Part shown: in pieces, positions 56,232-64,000 of the stretch
Position numbering within the stretch: position 1 is the stretch's first letter
Layout of the letters: every line of letters starts with the position of its first letter
Assembly (NCBI GenBank): GCA_003222245.1
Contig: QHVH01000003.1
Span: 62,001-126,000, forward strand
Reading direction: 5' to 3'
From: Blastocatellia bacterium AA13
Lineage (GTDB): Bacteria; Acidobacteriota; Blastocatellia; UBA7656
Length of the DNA stretch: 64,000 bases
Notes under the pieces: generated by a model
Seen by the model: only the letters and a program-made list of their open reading frames with translations
The model's database searches: none
What the model was told of the DNA's origin: nothing
Made by a program: the position numbers and the translations under genes

Positions 56232-57467
56232 CTACTTATCTTCCTTCGGCGGCTGCTGCTCTGCTTCGGGACCTAACGCGATTGAGCCCGCGGGTATTCG
56301 AATGATATGACGGCCCGGCGGGGTGGACCCGCGCTGGAGCTCAGGATTCAAGTCAATGAGAGTAGAGTAGGAGAGTTTGAGGCTCTTGGCGAGCGAACGT
56401 AGATCGGTCTGCTTGTTGATGGTGTGTGTAGCGAATTTTGGTTGATAGGTCGGCGGCACTTCGAGGCCGTATTTCCTGGGGTCTTTTGCGATTGCAACCA
56501 CCGCCAGAATCGCGGGAACGTAGTTCCTGGTCTCCTGAGGAAGGAAGCCTGCCTGTCGTACGCTCCAGAAGTCCCGGCCTCCGGTTCGGCCGATAGTATT
56601 ATCGACGTGTCTCTCGCCCGTGTTATAGGCCGCCAGAGCCAATTCCCAGTTGCCGTGATAGCGATTGCCGAGAAACTTTAGATAGCGAGCGGCCGCTCTC
56701 GTCGATTTTTCCGGATTGGAGCGCTCATCCAGCCAGTAATTCTGCTGGAGCCCGAATCGCGCCGCGGTGGAGGGGACGAACTGCCAGATGCCTTTAGCGC
56801 CGGCCGACGAGAGAGCATATGGATTCCAACCCGATTCAAGCTGCGCCAGCCATACGAGGTCGGTAGGCACCCCTTCTTCTTTGAAGATTTTCTCAGCCAG
56901 GGCGCGATAGCGAACGGAACGCTGAAAGCCTGCTTCGATCGTTGAACGACCGCGTCCTCGCGTGAAGTATCCGATGAATTGCCTGACCGGAGCCGCCGCC
57001 GTGAAGTCGAAGTTGAATGCGCTTCTCGTTATTTCTTCGGCGCTCTCCACGGCTTCCGCCAGATCCGCGTCGGACAGACTGGCGATCCTGTCGAGCGGAG
57101 AGGGCTCGTATCGCTGTTCGCTGAAACCGCTGCCTCGTTGTTCCTGCGCCGCGATCTGATGCCGGTTGATCTTTTCAATAAGCTCGCGATAGTAAATACG
57201 CAACTGATCGTTGGAACGGACATCTACGGCCGCAACAAGAAGCGAATCGACTGCTTCGTCGAACTCGCGCCGCGCCCGATCAAGCTCGCCTCCGTCGTAG
57301 GCTTGCTGACCCGCTGTATAATGCAGCTCGGCGACTCTAATGAGTTCCTTAGTATCTACGCTGAGTGATTGTCCGGCGTACGCGATCGAAGCGGCGCCGG
57401 GAGCAACCTGGAGCATTCCGAAACAAGCCAGCCAAATGAATTGTATCAAGGTATTACGTGCGGTCAT
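56232..57467 (-). CDS. MltD-like membrane-bound lytic murein transglycosylase
   Basis: The 411-residue protein has a signal peptide (1-31), a helical region (40-170), a goose-type lysozyme SLT domain (about 185-335) with the catalytic Glu in LAQLESGWNP and the block SSAGAKGIWQFVPSTAARFG, then a C-terminal LysM-like domain (THTINKQTDLRSLAKSLKLS). It cleaves glycan strands of peptidoglycan. It is single-copy here and lies 150 nt upstream of the rhomboid gene on the same strand. ATG 57467. Confidence 0.92.
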   Translation of the reverse strand: MTARNTLIQFIWLACFGMLQVAPGAASIAYAGQSLSVDTKELIRVAELHYTAGQQAYDGGELDRARREFDEAVDSLLVAAVDVRSNDQLRIYYRELIEKINRHQIAAQEQRGSGFSEQRYEPSPLDRIASLSDADLAEAVESAEEITRSAFNFDFTAAAPVRQFIGYFTRGRGRSTIEAGFQRSVRYRALAEKIFKEEGVPTDLVWLAQLESGWNPYALSSAGAKGIWQFVPSTAARFGLQQNYWLDERSNPEKSTRAAARYLKFLGNRYHGNWELALAAYNTGERHVDNTIGRTGGRDFWSVRQAGFLPQETRNYVPAILAVVAIAKDPRKYGLEVPPTYQPKFATHTINKQTDLRSLAKSLKLSYSTLIDLNPELQRGSTPPGRHIIRIPAGSIALGPEAEQQPPKEDK

Positions 57468-57509
57468 TGTTCTTAGAAACGCCAGGGGGCGTCTGAGGTT
57501 CGATTTTGT

Positions 57510-57538
57510 ATTATACCCAGCCTTATGCAGGCCTGAAA
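57510..57538 (-). promoter_or_regulatory. Possible promoter of the transglycosylase gene
   Basis: On the minus strand a perfect TATAAT (57510-57515) lies 42 nt before the ATG. The -35 position, TTTCAG with 17-nt spacing, is poor. A GGCC-TGAAA-GGCC inverted repeat overlaps the -35 region. Confidence 0.35.
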
Positions 57539-57628
57539 GGCCGACTATAAAATAGCCAGCGGCAAGAGCGTAGCGCGTCGCCCCTGATCACGGCCGCGAA
57601 TGCCCGGCTGCGCCGGCCTCGGCTCATT

Positions 57629-57650
57629 TACGCGTTCCCCTCCAGGAAAC
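57629..57650 (+). repeat. Partial member of the dispersed repeat family
   Basis: ACGCGTTCCCCTCCAGGAAA resembles the 3' end of the 22906-23045 repeats and of the 50.9-kb copy. The preceding 60 bases are GC-rich but only loosely similar. The rest of this 265-nt gap shows nothing further. Confidence 0.5.
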
Positions 57651-57732
57651 ATCGGTTAAGCGCCCAAGTCTGTGGCGCAAATTGACTTGAGACTCACCCC
57701 GGCACTACCATAGCCGTCACGGCGAAACTAAA

Positions 57733-60069
57733 ATGGCTCGAACCGCCACTCGCGTCAATATCGGCAAGCACAAGATCGAGCTCTCGAATCTTCAGAAGGT
57801 TCTCTTTCCGTCCGACAACATCATTAAAGCCGAGTTGATCGAATACTATCATCGCATCGCCCCAACCCTGATCAAGCATGTCAAAGGGAGGCCTCTGTCG
57901 CTTGTCCGGTTTCCGGACGGGGTCGACGGAGAATCCTTCTTTCAAAAAAATCGGCCCGAATGGGCGCCGAGCTGGATAGATCACGTGGCCCTCGGCGACG
58001 AAGACAAGGTCGACTATGTCATAGCTAATGAAGAAGCGACTCTCGTCTGGCTTGCGAATCTGGCCTGCATCGAATGCCATCAGATGCATTCACGGCAGCC
58101 GCATCTCGACAAACCCGACTACATCGTGTTCGACATCGACCCTCCGCCGAACACCCCGTTTACCCATATAGTCGATATCGCATTCGACTTGAAGGCTCAC
58201 ATCGAAACTTACGGCTATCACACCTTCGTGAAGACAACCGGCGGCAAGGGCGTTCATATCGTAACTCCAATAGAAGCGAAATGGGGATTCGATCAGATTC
58301 ACGAAACCGCGGTATCGATAGCAAAGCCGTTTATCGAAAGCCACGGCAGTACTACGACTCTTCACGTCAAAAAGGAGTTAAGGCAGGGCAAGACCTTCAT
58401 CGACATTCATCGCAATCGGACATATCAGACCATCGTGTCCGCCTACAGCGTCCGCGGCCGGGATGGAGCGCCGGTGTCGATGCCGCTCCACTGGGAAGAG
58501 CTGCAAGGGCTCACCGAACAGACTCAATTCAACCTTCACACGGCCGTCGACAAGGTGATTCGCGACGGCGACGCATGGGAGACAATAGGCGCCTACGCCG
58601 TTTCGCTTCATACGGAGCGCAAGCAGGTCGCGGTACGCAAGCGAAAGAGCCCCAAGGGCGCTGACAAGCCCGCCGAGTCGCTTTCCGAATACGCCCGAAA
58701 GAGGAGCTTCGATAAGACCCCGGAACCCGCGCCTGCTCCTGATGCCGGAACCGGTGATTCGTTCGTCATTCATCGGCATCACGCGTCCCGGCTGCATTAC
58801 GACGTAAGGCTTGAACAGAATGGAGCGCTGAAATCATTCGCCGTGCCAAAAGGCGTTCCGCCACGTCCGGGCATAAAACGGATGGCCGTCAACACGGAAG
58901 ATCATCCATTGAGGTATCTCGAGTTCGAAGGCGTCATTCCAAAGGGACAGTACGGCGCCGGAAACATGTGGGTCTTCGCGCGCGGCCGATACGAGGTCAC
59001 AAAAGAGAAGAAGGAGGGCTTTTATTTCCGAACAACCAGCCGCGAGCTGAACGCCGAATATAGAATGATTCATACCAAAGAAAAAGACTGGTTGATGGAG
59101 CGCGTAGATCAGCCGCAGGTCGACTGGCTGAGGGATCCAATCGAGCCGATGCTTGCTCAAATACGAGAGCAACCCTTTGATTCGGATGATTATTTGTTTG
59201 AGATCAAATGGGACGGCATTCGCGCTATGATCGCGCTTGACGAAGGCGAGATCACCATACGAAGCCGAAGCCAGCGAATCGTCACCAAGCACTATCCGGA
59301 GCTCCTGAAGCCTGCCGAGGCATTTCGGGCGACATCCGCTCTGTTTGACGGAGAGATAGTCTGTCTTGACGACGGCGGAAGGCCCATCTTCGAAAACTCC
59401 GTTCGACGCCTTCAACAATCGAGCGAAGGAGCCATTGCAAGAGTGGCCGCGAAACATCCGGCGGTCTGTTATCTCTTCGACTGTCTCTATCTCGATGGCC
59501 GCCCGATCACAAGCGAGCCGTTGTGGAGGCGGCGGGAATGGCTCGCGGATTCAGTTAGAAAGAACGACGTCTATAGAGTCAGCGAAGTTGTCAACGAAGG
59601 TGTTCTCCTGTTTGGAGCCGCTTCGGAAATGGGTCTCGAAGGAATCGTGGCCAAGGAGCGAAATAGCGTATATACGCCGGGGCGGCGAACGGACTCCTGG
59701 TTAAAGATCAAGTCCCACCGTACTACCGAAGGCGTGATCCTCGGTTATACCCGAGGCGAAGGCGATCGAGCCCAATACTTCGGCGCGGTGCAGCTTGGAA
59801 AGTACGACGGCGAAACACTCCGCTATATCGGCAAAGCCGGTGGCGGCTTCGATCAGCGGACGCTGCGGGAGGTTCATACCTCGCTGAAGAAATTCAAACC
59901 CGTTCCTCGCTATATCAAGGAGAAACCGCTCGACGACGCACAAACTACGTGGATCACTCCCGAGCTCGTCTGCGAGGTAAGATATTCATCGTTGACCAAA
60001 GACGCTATATTGCGCGAACCCGTGTTTCTTAGAATGCGGCCGGATCTCAAGCCGGGTGACGTGCATTAG
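57733..60069 (+). CDS. ligD: LigD-type ATP-dependent DNA ligase (polymerase-phosphoesterase-ligase)
   Basis: The 778-residue protein has, in order, a primase-polymerase domain (about 8-290: FDIDPPPNTPF, TTGGKGVHIVTPI), a 3'-phosphoesterase domain (about 335-450: VIHRHHASRLHYDVRLEQNG, PKGQYGAG) and an ATP-dependent ligase domain (about 475-775: Lys492 in EIKWDGIRAM, FDGEIVCLDD, GLEGIVAKE). LigD repairs double-strand breaks by end joining with Ku. No Ku gene is visible in the window. The domain order is that of the mycobacterial protein. ATG 57733 gives the family N terminus. Confidence 0.93.
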   Translation: MARTATRVNIGKHKIELSNLQKVLFPSDNIIKAELIEYYHRIAPTLIKHVKGRPLSLVRFPDGVDGESFFQKNRPEWAPSWIDHVALGDEDKVDYVIANEEATLVWLANLACIECHQMHSRQPHLDKPDYIVFDIDPPPNTPFTHIVDIAFDLKAHIETYGYHTFVKTTGGKGVHIVTPIEAKWGFDQIHETAVSIAKPFIESHGSTTTLHVKKELRQGKTFIDIHRNRTYQTIVSAYSVRGRDGAPVSMPLHWEELQGLTEQTQFNLHTAVDKVIRDGDAWETIGAYAVSLHTERKQVAVRKRKSPKGADKPAESLSEYARKRSFDKTPEPAPAPDAGTGDSFVIHRHHASRLHYDVRLEQNGALKSFAVPKGVPPRPGIKRMAVNTEDHPLRYLEFEGVIPKGQYGAGNMWVFARGRYEVTKEKKEGFYFRTTSRELNAEYRMIHTKEKDWLMERVDQPQVDWLRDPIEPMLAQIREQPFDSDDYLFEIKWDGIRAMIALDEGEITIRSRSQRIVTKHYPELLKPAEAFRATSALFDGEIVCLDDGGRPIFENSVRRLQQSSEGAIARVAAKHPAVCYLFDCLYLDGRPITSEPLWRRREWLADSVRKNDVYRVSEVVNEGVLLFGAASEMGLEGIVAKERNSVYTPGRRTDSWLKIKSHRTTEGVILGYTRGEGDRAQYFGAVQLGKYDGETLRYIGKAGGGFDQRTLREVHTSLKKFKPVPRYIKEKPLDDAQTTWITPELVCEVRYSSLTKDAILREPVFLRMRPDLKPGDVH

Positions 60070-60094
60070 AGCGCTGAGCTGCAGACCGGCAGGC

Positions 60095-60108
60095 GGCGGC
60101 CTTCCGCC
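60095..60108. terminator. GC-rich hairpin between converging genes
   Basis: GGCGG (60095-60099) and CCGCC (60104-60108) enclose CCTT. A second GGCGGCGGCCT copy follows. It sits 25 nt after the ligase stop and before the converging dehydrogenase stop. No T-tract follows, so termination is only suggested. Confidence 0.35.
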
Positions 60109-60178
60109 GGGCGGCGGCCTACCGCACCACCGATCTCCTGAAGACTTCCCTCACAGGCCCTCGCGAAAAATTCCCGTC

Positions 60179-61732
60179 CTATAGCTTCTCAGAAACGCTT
60201 TTAGCCTGACTGAACAGCAACAGGTAATCTCTTCCACCGGCTTTGGAGTCTGTTCCGGACATATTGAAGCCGCCAAACGGATGCACATCCACAAGCGCTC
60301 CGGTGCACTTGCGATTGAGATACAGATTGCCTACGTGGAAGTCGCGTCTGGCCTGTTCGAGCCGCCGCCGCTCACTCGAAAACACCGCACCGGTCAGGCC
60401 GAATTCCGTGTTGTTGGCTATCTCGAGAGCCTCGTCGTAGTCGTTCGCTCGAAACGCGGCAAGCACGGGCCCGAAGATTTCTTCTTGAGAAATTCGGGCC
60501 TTCGGCTCGACATCGGAAATGACGGTGGGCTTTATGAACCAGCCGCGCTGGTCCTCGTTTTGAGGGCCTCCGCCCGCGAGCAGCTTTCCTTCGCCCTTGC
60601 CGATCTTGATGTAATCAAGGATGGAGTTATAGGCGCTTTTGCTCGAGACCGGTCCCATCCAGTTCTCCTGCTCGCGAACGGGGCCGATCTTGAGAGCGGC
60701 CGCGCGTTCGGCGACGCGGCCAACCACGTGATCGTAGACGTCCTTCACAACTACCAGCCGCGAGCAAGCTGAGCACTTCTGTCCCGAGTAGCCGAATGCC
60801 GCCATCACGGCGCCGTCAATGGCGGCGTCGAGATCGGCGGTCTCGTCGATGACTATCGTATCCTTGCCCCCCATCTCGGCGACGACGCGCTTGATCCAGA
60901 GCTGTCCTTCGGCGGTCTTTGAGGCGAGCTCGTTAATGTGCAGGCCTACCTCGCGCGATCCCGTAAAAGCGATGAAGCGGGTTCGAGCATTCCCGACCAG
61001 ATAATCGCCGATGCGGCTGCCGCTGCCGGGAACAAAATTGACGACACCCGGCGGCAGAGAGATTTCTTCGAGTACTTCTACAAACTTGGCTGCTGTGATA
61101 GGGCTGTCGCTTGAAGGCTTCAGCACGACCGTGTTGCCTGCGACTACCGAAGCGAGAGTCATTCCCGCCATTATTGCCAGGGGGAAGTTCCAGGGCGGAA
61201 TGACCACGCCGACTCCGAGCGGAATATAATAGAGCTCGTTCTGTTCGCCCGGCAGCGGCGTCAACGGCTGCTCGCGGCTGTATCGGATCATTTCTCGAGC
61301 GTAGAAATCGCTGAAGTCTATCGCCTCGGCTACGTCCGCATCCGCTTCGACCCATGACTTACCGGTTTCGAGCACCATCAGAGCCGTGAATTCCGTCTTG
61401 CGCCTTCTCATAGCCGCCGCGGCTTTGAGAAGATATCGGGCGCGCACCTCGGGCTCGACGTTTTTCCATTCCTTGAAAGCCTTTGTCGCTTCATCAATGG
61501 CTTTGTCCGCCAATTCAATGCTCGCCTTATGGACCAATCCAACTACCTCATCGAAGTTCGAGGGGTTGGGCGAAGCCAGCAGATCGCCGGTCGTGTAGCG
61601 CTTGCCGCCGATTATCAACGGATATTCGCGCCCGAATTGAGACTCTATGTTCGAAATGGCCTCACGCATGAGGCCGGCATTTCGCTCGTTGGAGAAATCG
61701 GTAAGCGGCTCGTTCTGAAATGCAGGAAGCAT
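60179..61732 (-). CDS. L-glutamate gamma-semialdehyde (delta-1-pyrroline-5-carboxylate) dehydrogenase
   Basis: The 517-residue aldehyde dehydrogenase follows the RocA/PutC branch: NAD site [13 protein letters not shown] and FTGSREVG, catalytic Glu in VAEMGGKD, catalytic Cys in [10 protein letters not shown], and [20 protein letters not shown] with [10 protein letters not shown] near the C terminus. It oxidises glutamate semialdehyde from proline or arginine breakdown to glutamate. ATG 61732 is preferred over TTG 61738 because AAAGGA lies 6 nt upstream. It is downstream of an amino-acid permease gene on the same strand, 190 nt away. Confidence 0.92.
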   Translation of the reverse strand: MLPAFQNEPLTDFSNERNAGLMREAISNIESQFGREYPLIIGGKRYTTGDLLASPNPSNFDEVVGLVHKASIELADKAIDEATKAFKEWKNVEPEVRARYLLKAAAAMRRRKTEFTALMVLETGKSWVEADADVAEAIDFSDFYAREMIRYSREQPLTPLPGEQNELYYIPLGVGVVIPPWNFPLAIMAGMTLASVVAGNTVVLKPSSDSPITAAKFVEVLEEISLPPGVVNFVPGSGSRIGDYLVGNARTRFIAFTGSREVGLHINELASKTAEGQLWIKRVVAEMGGKDTIVIDETADLDAAIDGAVMAAFGYSGQKCSACSRLVVVKDVYDHVVGRVAERAAALKIGPVREQENWMGPVSSKSAYNSILDYIKIGKGEGKLLAGGGPQNEDQRGWFIKPTVISDVEPKARISQEEIFGPVLAAFRANDYDEALEIANNTEFGLTGAVFSSERRRLEQARRDFHVGNLYLNRKCTGALVDVHPFGGFNMSGTDSKAGGRDYLLLFSQAKSVSEKL

Positions 61733-61921
61733 GGTCAATCCTTTCTCGGTTGATTAATAGTGCTCTGATGAATTTACTTCAAATCCAGCCAATTCTTCTG
61801 ATGCCTTCTATAGATTTGAATAATGGAATCTTCCTGGCGCGAGCCACTTTATTACCGCGTGTCAATCTTACGCAAGCAAACTTCCCTCGGCAAATCTCCC
61901 TCGAATTCTCCTCCGCTCTCT

Positions 61922-63394
61922 TCAGTTGTTCGCCGCTGAAAGCTCGCTCTCGAACGGCCATTCCCCTCTTTTCCAGGAGCGCCACAAATAAATACCCAGA
62001 CCGAGCACGATCAAAACCAGCGCGTACTTGAGCTGCTTCTGGAACCCATCCCGCATAAGCAAGACGTAGATGAACCCGATCAGCGCCAGTATTGCCGGCA
62101 ATGGATAAAGCCACATTCGAAACGGCCTCGGTAAATCCGGCTGCTTGTTTCGCAGTACGATCAGGCCGACTGTTTGCGACAGGAACTGAATCAGCAACCT
62201 GATGACCACCAACGCCTTGATCACATCCTCGAGCTTGAGAAAACAAAACAAAGCCGCCACCGTTCCCATCACAAGCAAAGACACATAGGGGAATCGATGT
62301 TTAGGATGGACGCGTGAGAAGACTTTGAAGTAATTGCCGTCCAAAGACGCGGCATAGGGAACGCGAGAATAGCCCAGTATCAATGAGAATACCGACGCGA
62401 ATGCCGTCCACATTATCAGCAGCGAGACAAGCACCGCCTCCCAGCAGCCCTTGCCATATATTCGCTCCATGAAATCGGCCACGACGTAGCGCCGCGCGTC
62501 CGACGCCGCGGTCTCGCCCAGATCCCTCCACGGCACCACACCCAGGATGCTTATGTTCATGATCACGTAGAGGACGGCTACCAGTAGAATAGAATAGATG
62601 ATCGCCCGGGGTATGTTTCGTCCGGGATCCTTCACCTCCTCGCCAAAGAAACACACGTTGTAATAGCCCCAGTAGTCATACAACGAGACAAGCAGGGCCG
62701 CGCCGAGCCCCGTGAAGAATTTCGGCGACAACGTGAATGCATCCGGAGGAAAATCAAACGCAAGCCCGGGGTTGAAATGCGTGACGCCCGATACAATCAC
62801 CCATAACACCGTCAACAGCACTCCTACGCCGAGAACCTTCGAGAGCCGGCCGATTATTGTTATTCGCCTGTAGAGCAAGAACACAGCGAGGACGCAAACA
62901 CCGATGGCTAAAAACGTACTGGCCGTAACGACGAAACTCGCGTCCAACGAGCCTAGCCACGGCAGGGAAAGGTGAGCCCCCTTTGTTCCGATTTGCGTGC
63001 CGAGTGAGGGCCAGACATAGGTCGCGTAAAGCGATAATCCTATGCATCCGGAGGCTATCGAGAGCGGGGCGCTGAAGGTGAGTTGCCAGATGAAGAGGAA
63101 CGACATCAAGCGGCCCAGCTTCTTCTTGCCGTAAGCCTCCGACAGATATCTGTAAGAGCCGCCCGAGCCTGGAAACGCGGCGCCCAACTCGGCCCAAACC
63201 AGGCCATCGCACATCGCGATGCCTGCCCCTATGATCCATCCGATCATCGCCTGCGGCCCGCCCATCGCTACTATGATCAGAGGTATTGTTATGAACGGAC
63301 CGACGCCTACCATATCGATCACATTCAACGTAGTAGCGCTCGAAAGCGTGACGCCTCGGATCAATCCGTGCGGCTCGGCTGATTTCTCGGTCAT
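61922..63394 (-). CDS. APC-family amino-acid permease
   Basis: The 490-residue membrane protein has 12 hydrophobic helices and the APC-type start (LSSATTLNVIDMVGVGPFIT and GWIIGAGIAMCDGLVWAELGAAFPGSGGSY). Blocks such as FFGEEVKDPGRNIPRAI in helix 6-7 are typical. It would import or exchange amino acids or amines across the inner membrane; the substrate is not predictable. The ATG at 63394 overlaps the stop of the upstream gene (TGATG), so the two are translationally coupled. The last 20 residues are cytoplasmic. Confidence 0.9.
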   Translation of the reverse strand: MTEKSAEPHGLIRGVTLSSATTLNVIDMVGVGPFITIPLIIVAMGGPQAMIGWIIGAGIAMCDGLVWAELGAAFPGSGGSYRYLSEAYGKKKLGRLMSFLFIWQLTFSAPLSIASGCIGLSLYATYVWPSLGTQIGTKGAHLSLPWLGSLDASFVVTASTFLAIGVCVLAVFLLYRRITIIGRLSKVLGVGVLLTVLWVIVSGVTHFNPGLAFDFPPDAFTLSPKFFTGLGAALLVSLYDYWGYYNVCFFGEEVKDPGRNIPRAIIYSILLVAVLYVIMNISILGVVPWRDLGETAASDARRYVVADFMERIYGKGCWEAVLVSLLIMWTAFASVFSLILGYSRVPYAASLDGNYFKVFSRVHPKHRFPYVSLLVMGTVAALFCFLKLEDVIKALVVIRLLIQFLSQTVGLIVLRNKQPDLPRPFRMWLYPLPAILALIGFIYVLLMRDGFQKQLKYALVLIVLGLGIYLWRSWKRGEWPFESELSAANN

Positions 63395-64000
63395 CACTGC
63401 CTCTCGTGACCCGCGCTGATGATGTTCACAAAAAGCCGAACGGCGCCCGGCACTCCCGCCGGAAGCTGCCTGAAGAATGCATAACCCGTGAAAATGTATG
63501 TTCCCTTGCCGTAGCTCGCCTTAACTAAACCGCCTTCCAACGGAAGCTCGCCGGGATCGTGAGAGGACAGAAGCGGCTTGTAGCGCTTGTCCCAGATTAT
63601 CGAGGGAGAGCCGATTCCGGGACCGTAAGCCTTCGTGAAAAAGTATACGCCGCGCTCTTGAATCCATCCGTCGAAATCTCGCGGTTGAATCTCGTTTGGA
63701 TAATGAAAAACTCTGTCTCCCGGGTCCAATAGTTTCACGGGCGCTTCTTCGACGGTAACGCGCGCGGCGGTTGCCCACGCCGGATATGGAGTGTACTTGC
63801 CCGCGTTGAATGCCGCGACGCCCATGTTGTATTGAACCACCAAGGTTCTGCTGGAATCTCATCGCCCGCTCCCATCAAATAGCCTACCTTCAGATCTGGA
63901 GGGGTCTTGACGGAAAGAACGCTGACCTCCTGCACCGCCGGTCTGTAGTAGTAGAAGGTTCCGAGATCTCGCCGGCCCACTACCGAGAACCCTTCCGAGT
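63394..64000 (-). pseudogene. 3' part of a PIG-L (LmbE)-type gene, frameshifted with an internal deletion
   Basis: Reading from the window end, one frame gives FYYYRPAVQEVSV and DLKVGYLMGAGDEIP, as in the C-terminal half of PIG-L deacetylase-like proteins. At about 63843-63855 this frame runs on as nonsense. A different frame resumes with VVQYNMGVAAFNAGKYTPYP and runs to the family end (GYAFFRQLPAGVPGAVRLFV). Between GAGDE and VVQYN intact relatives have about 60 more residues. So about 190 nt are missing and the frame is broken. The N-terminal deacetylase domain lies outside the window. Assembly error cannot be excluded. Confidence 0.75.

Overview
The window (64 kb, moderately GC-rich) looks like a chromosome segment of an Acidobacteriota bacterium, probably of the Blastocatellia type. 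This is inferred from gene families, since no rRNA or other phylogenetic marker was used. The pointers are two giant Oar-like TonB-dependent receptors with an N-terminal carboxypeptidase-regulatory-like domain, an ECF sigma/CHAT module, many sensor kinases, an acetyl/succinylornithine-type transcarbamylase, and frequent TTG/GTG starts behind strong AGGAGG sites.

Layout. 1-3.1 kb: a truncated secreted subtilase and the site-2 protease RseP (minus strand). 3.4-4.1 kb: a YoeB/YefM-type toxin-antitoxin pair. 4.3-11.4 kb: an arginine biosynthesis operon argR-argG-(P-loop protein of unknown function)-argC-argD-argF'-argB with an ARG-box-like site in front. 11.6-13.4 kb: panB-panC behind a good sigma-70-like promoter. 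13.5-19.5 kb: an NtrY/NtrC-type two-component pair, a 2-hydroxyacid dehydrogenase, an alpha/beta hydrolase, a DinB-like protein and a TetR regulator. 19.5-20.8 kb: an AT-richer patch with a tRNA-Trp-like element and a small winged-helix protein gene. 20.9-22.9 kb: a CPBP protease and a threonine dehydratase, followed by two copies of a 65-bp repeat that has relatives at 50.9 kb and 57.6 kb. 23.1-27.5 kb: a TonB-dependent receptor, a stop-interrupted remnant and two paralogous TonB C-terminal proteins. 27.6-31.4 kb: a sensor kinase diverging from two tandem receiver proteins across a 62-bp nested palindrome, then a FlgM-like anti-sigma gene converging on and overlapping a FliA-type sigma factor gene.

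31.7-44 kb is the accessory heart of the window: a Fic protein, then an ECF sigma factor, a 1197-residue membrane-anchored anti-sigma-like/TPR/CHAT (caspase-like) protein, an unknown protein with a Pro/Gly-rich tail, a cytoplasmic subtilase whose oxyanion-hole Asn is replaced by Gly, an M15/extensin-like metallopeptidase with a peptidoglycan-binding tail, and a large secreted protein. A shredded fragment of ligA lies inside this block, 3.4 kb upstream of intact ligA. I consider the sigma-CHAT-subtilase-metallopeptidase set the best candidate for an undescribed, protease-based signalling or defence system.

44-64 kb: ligA, a 1443-residue CheB-CheR-PAS-kinase-receiver fusion, a second Oar-like receptor, a rhomboid-TPR protein, an MltD-like lytic transglycosylase, a LigD-type ATP-dependent DNA ligase with a polymerase domain, a delta-1-pyrroline-5-carboxylate dehydrogenase, an APC-family amino-acid permease, and the 3' part of a broken PIG-L-type gene running off the window.
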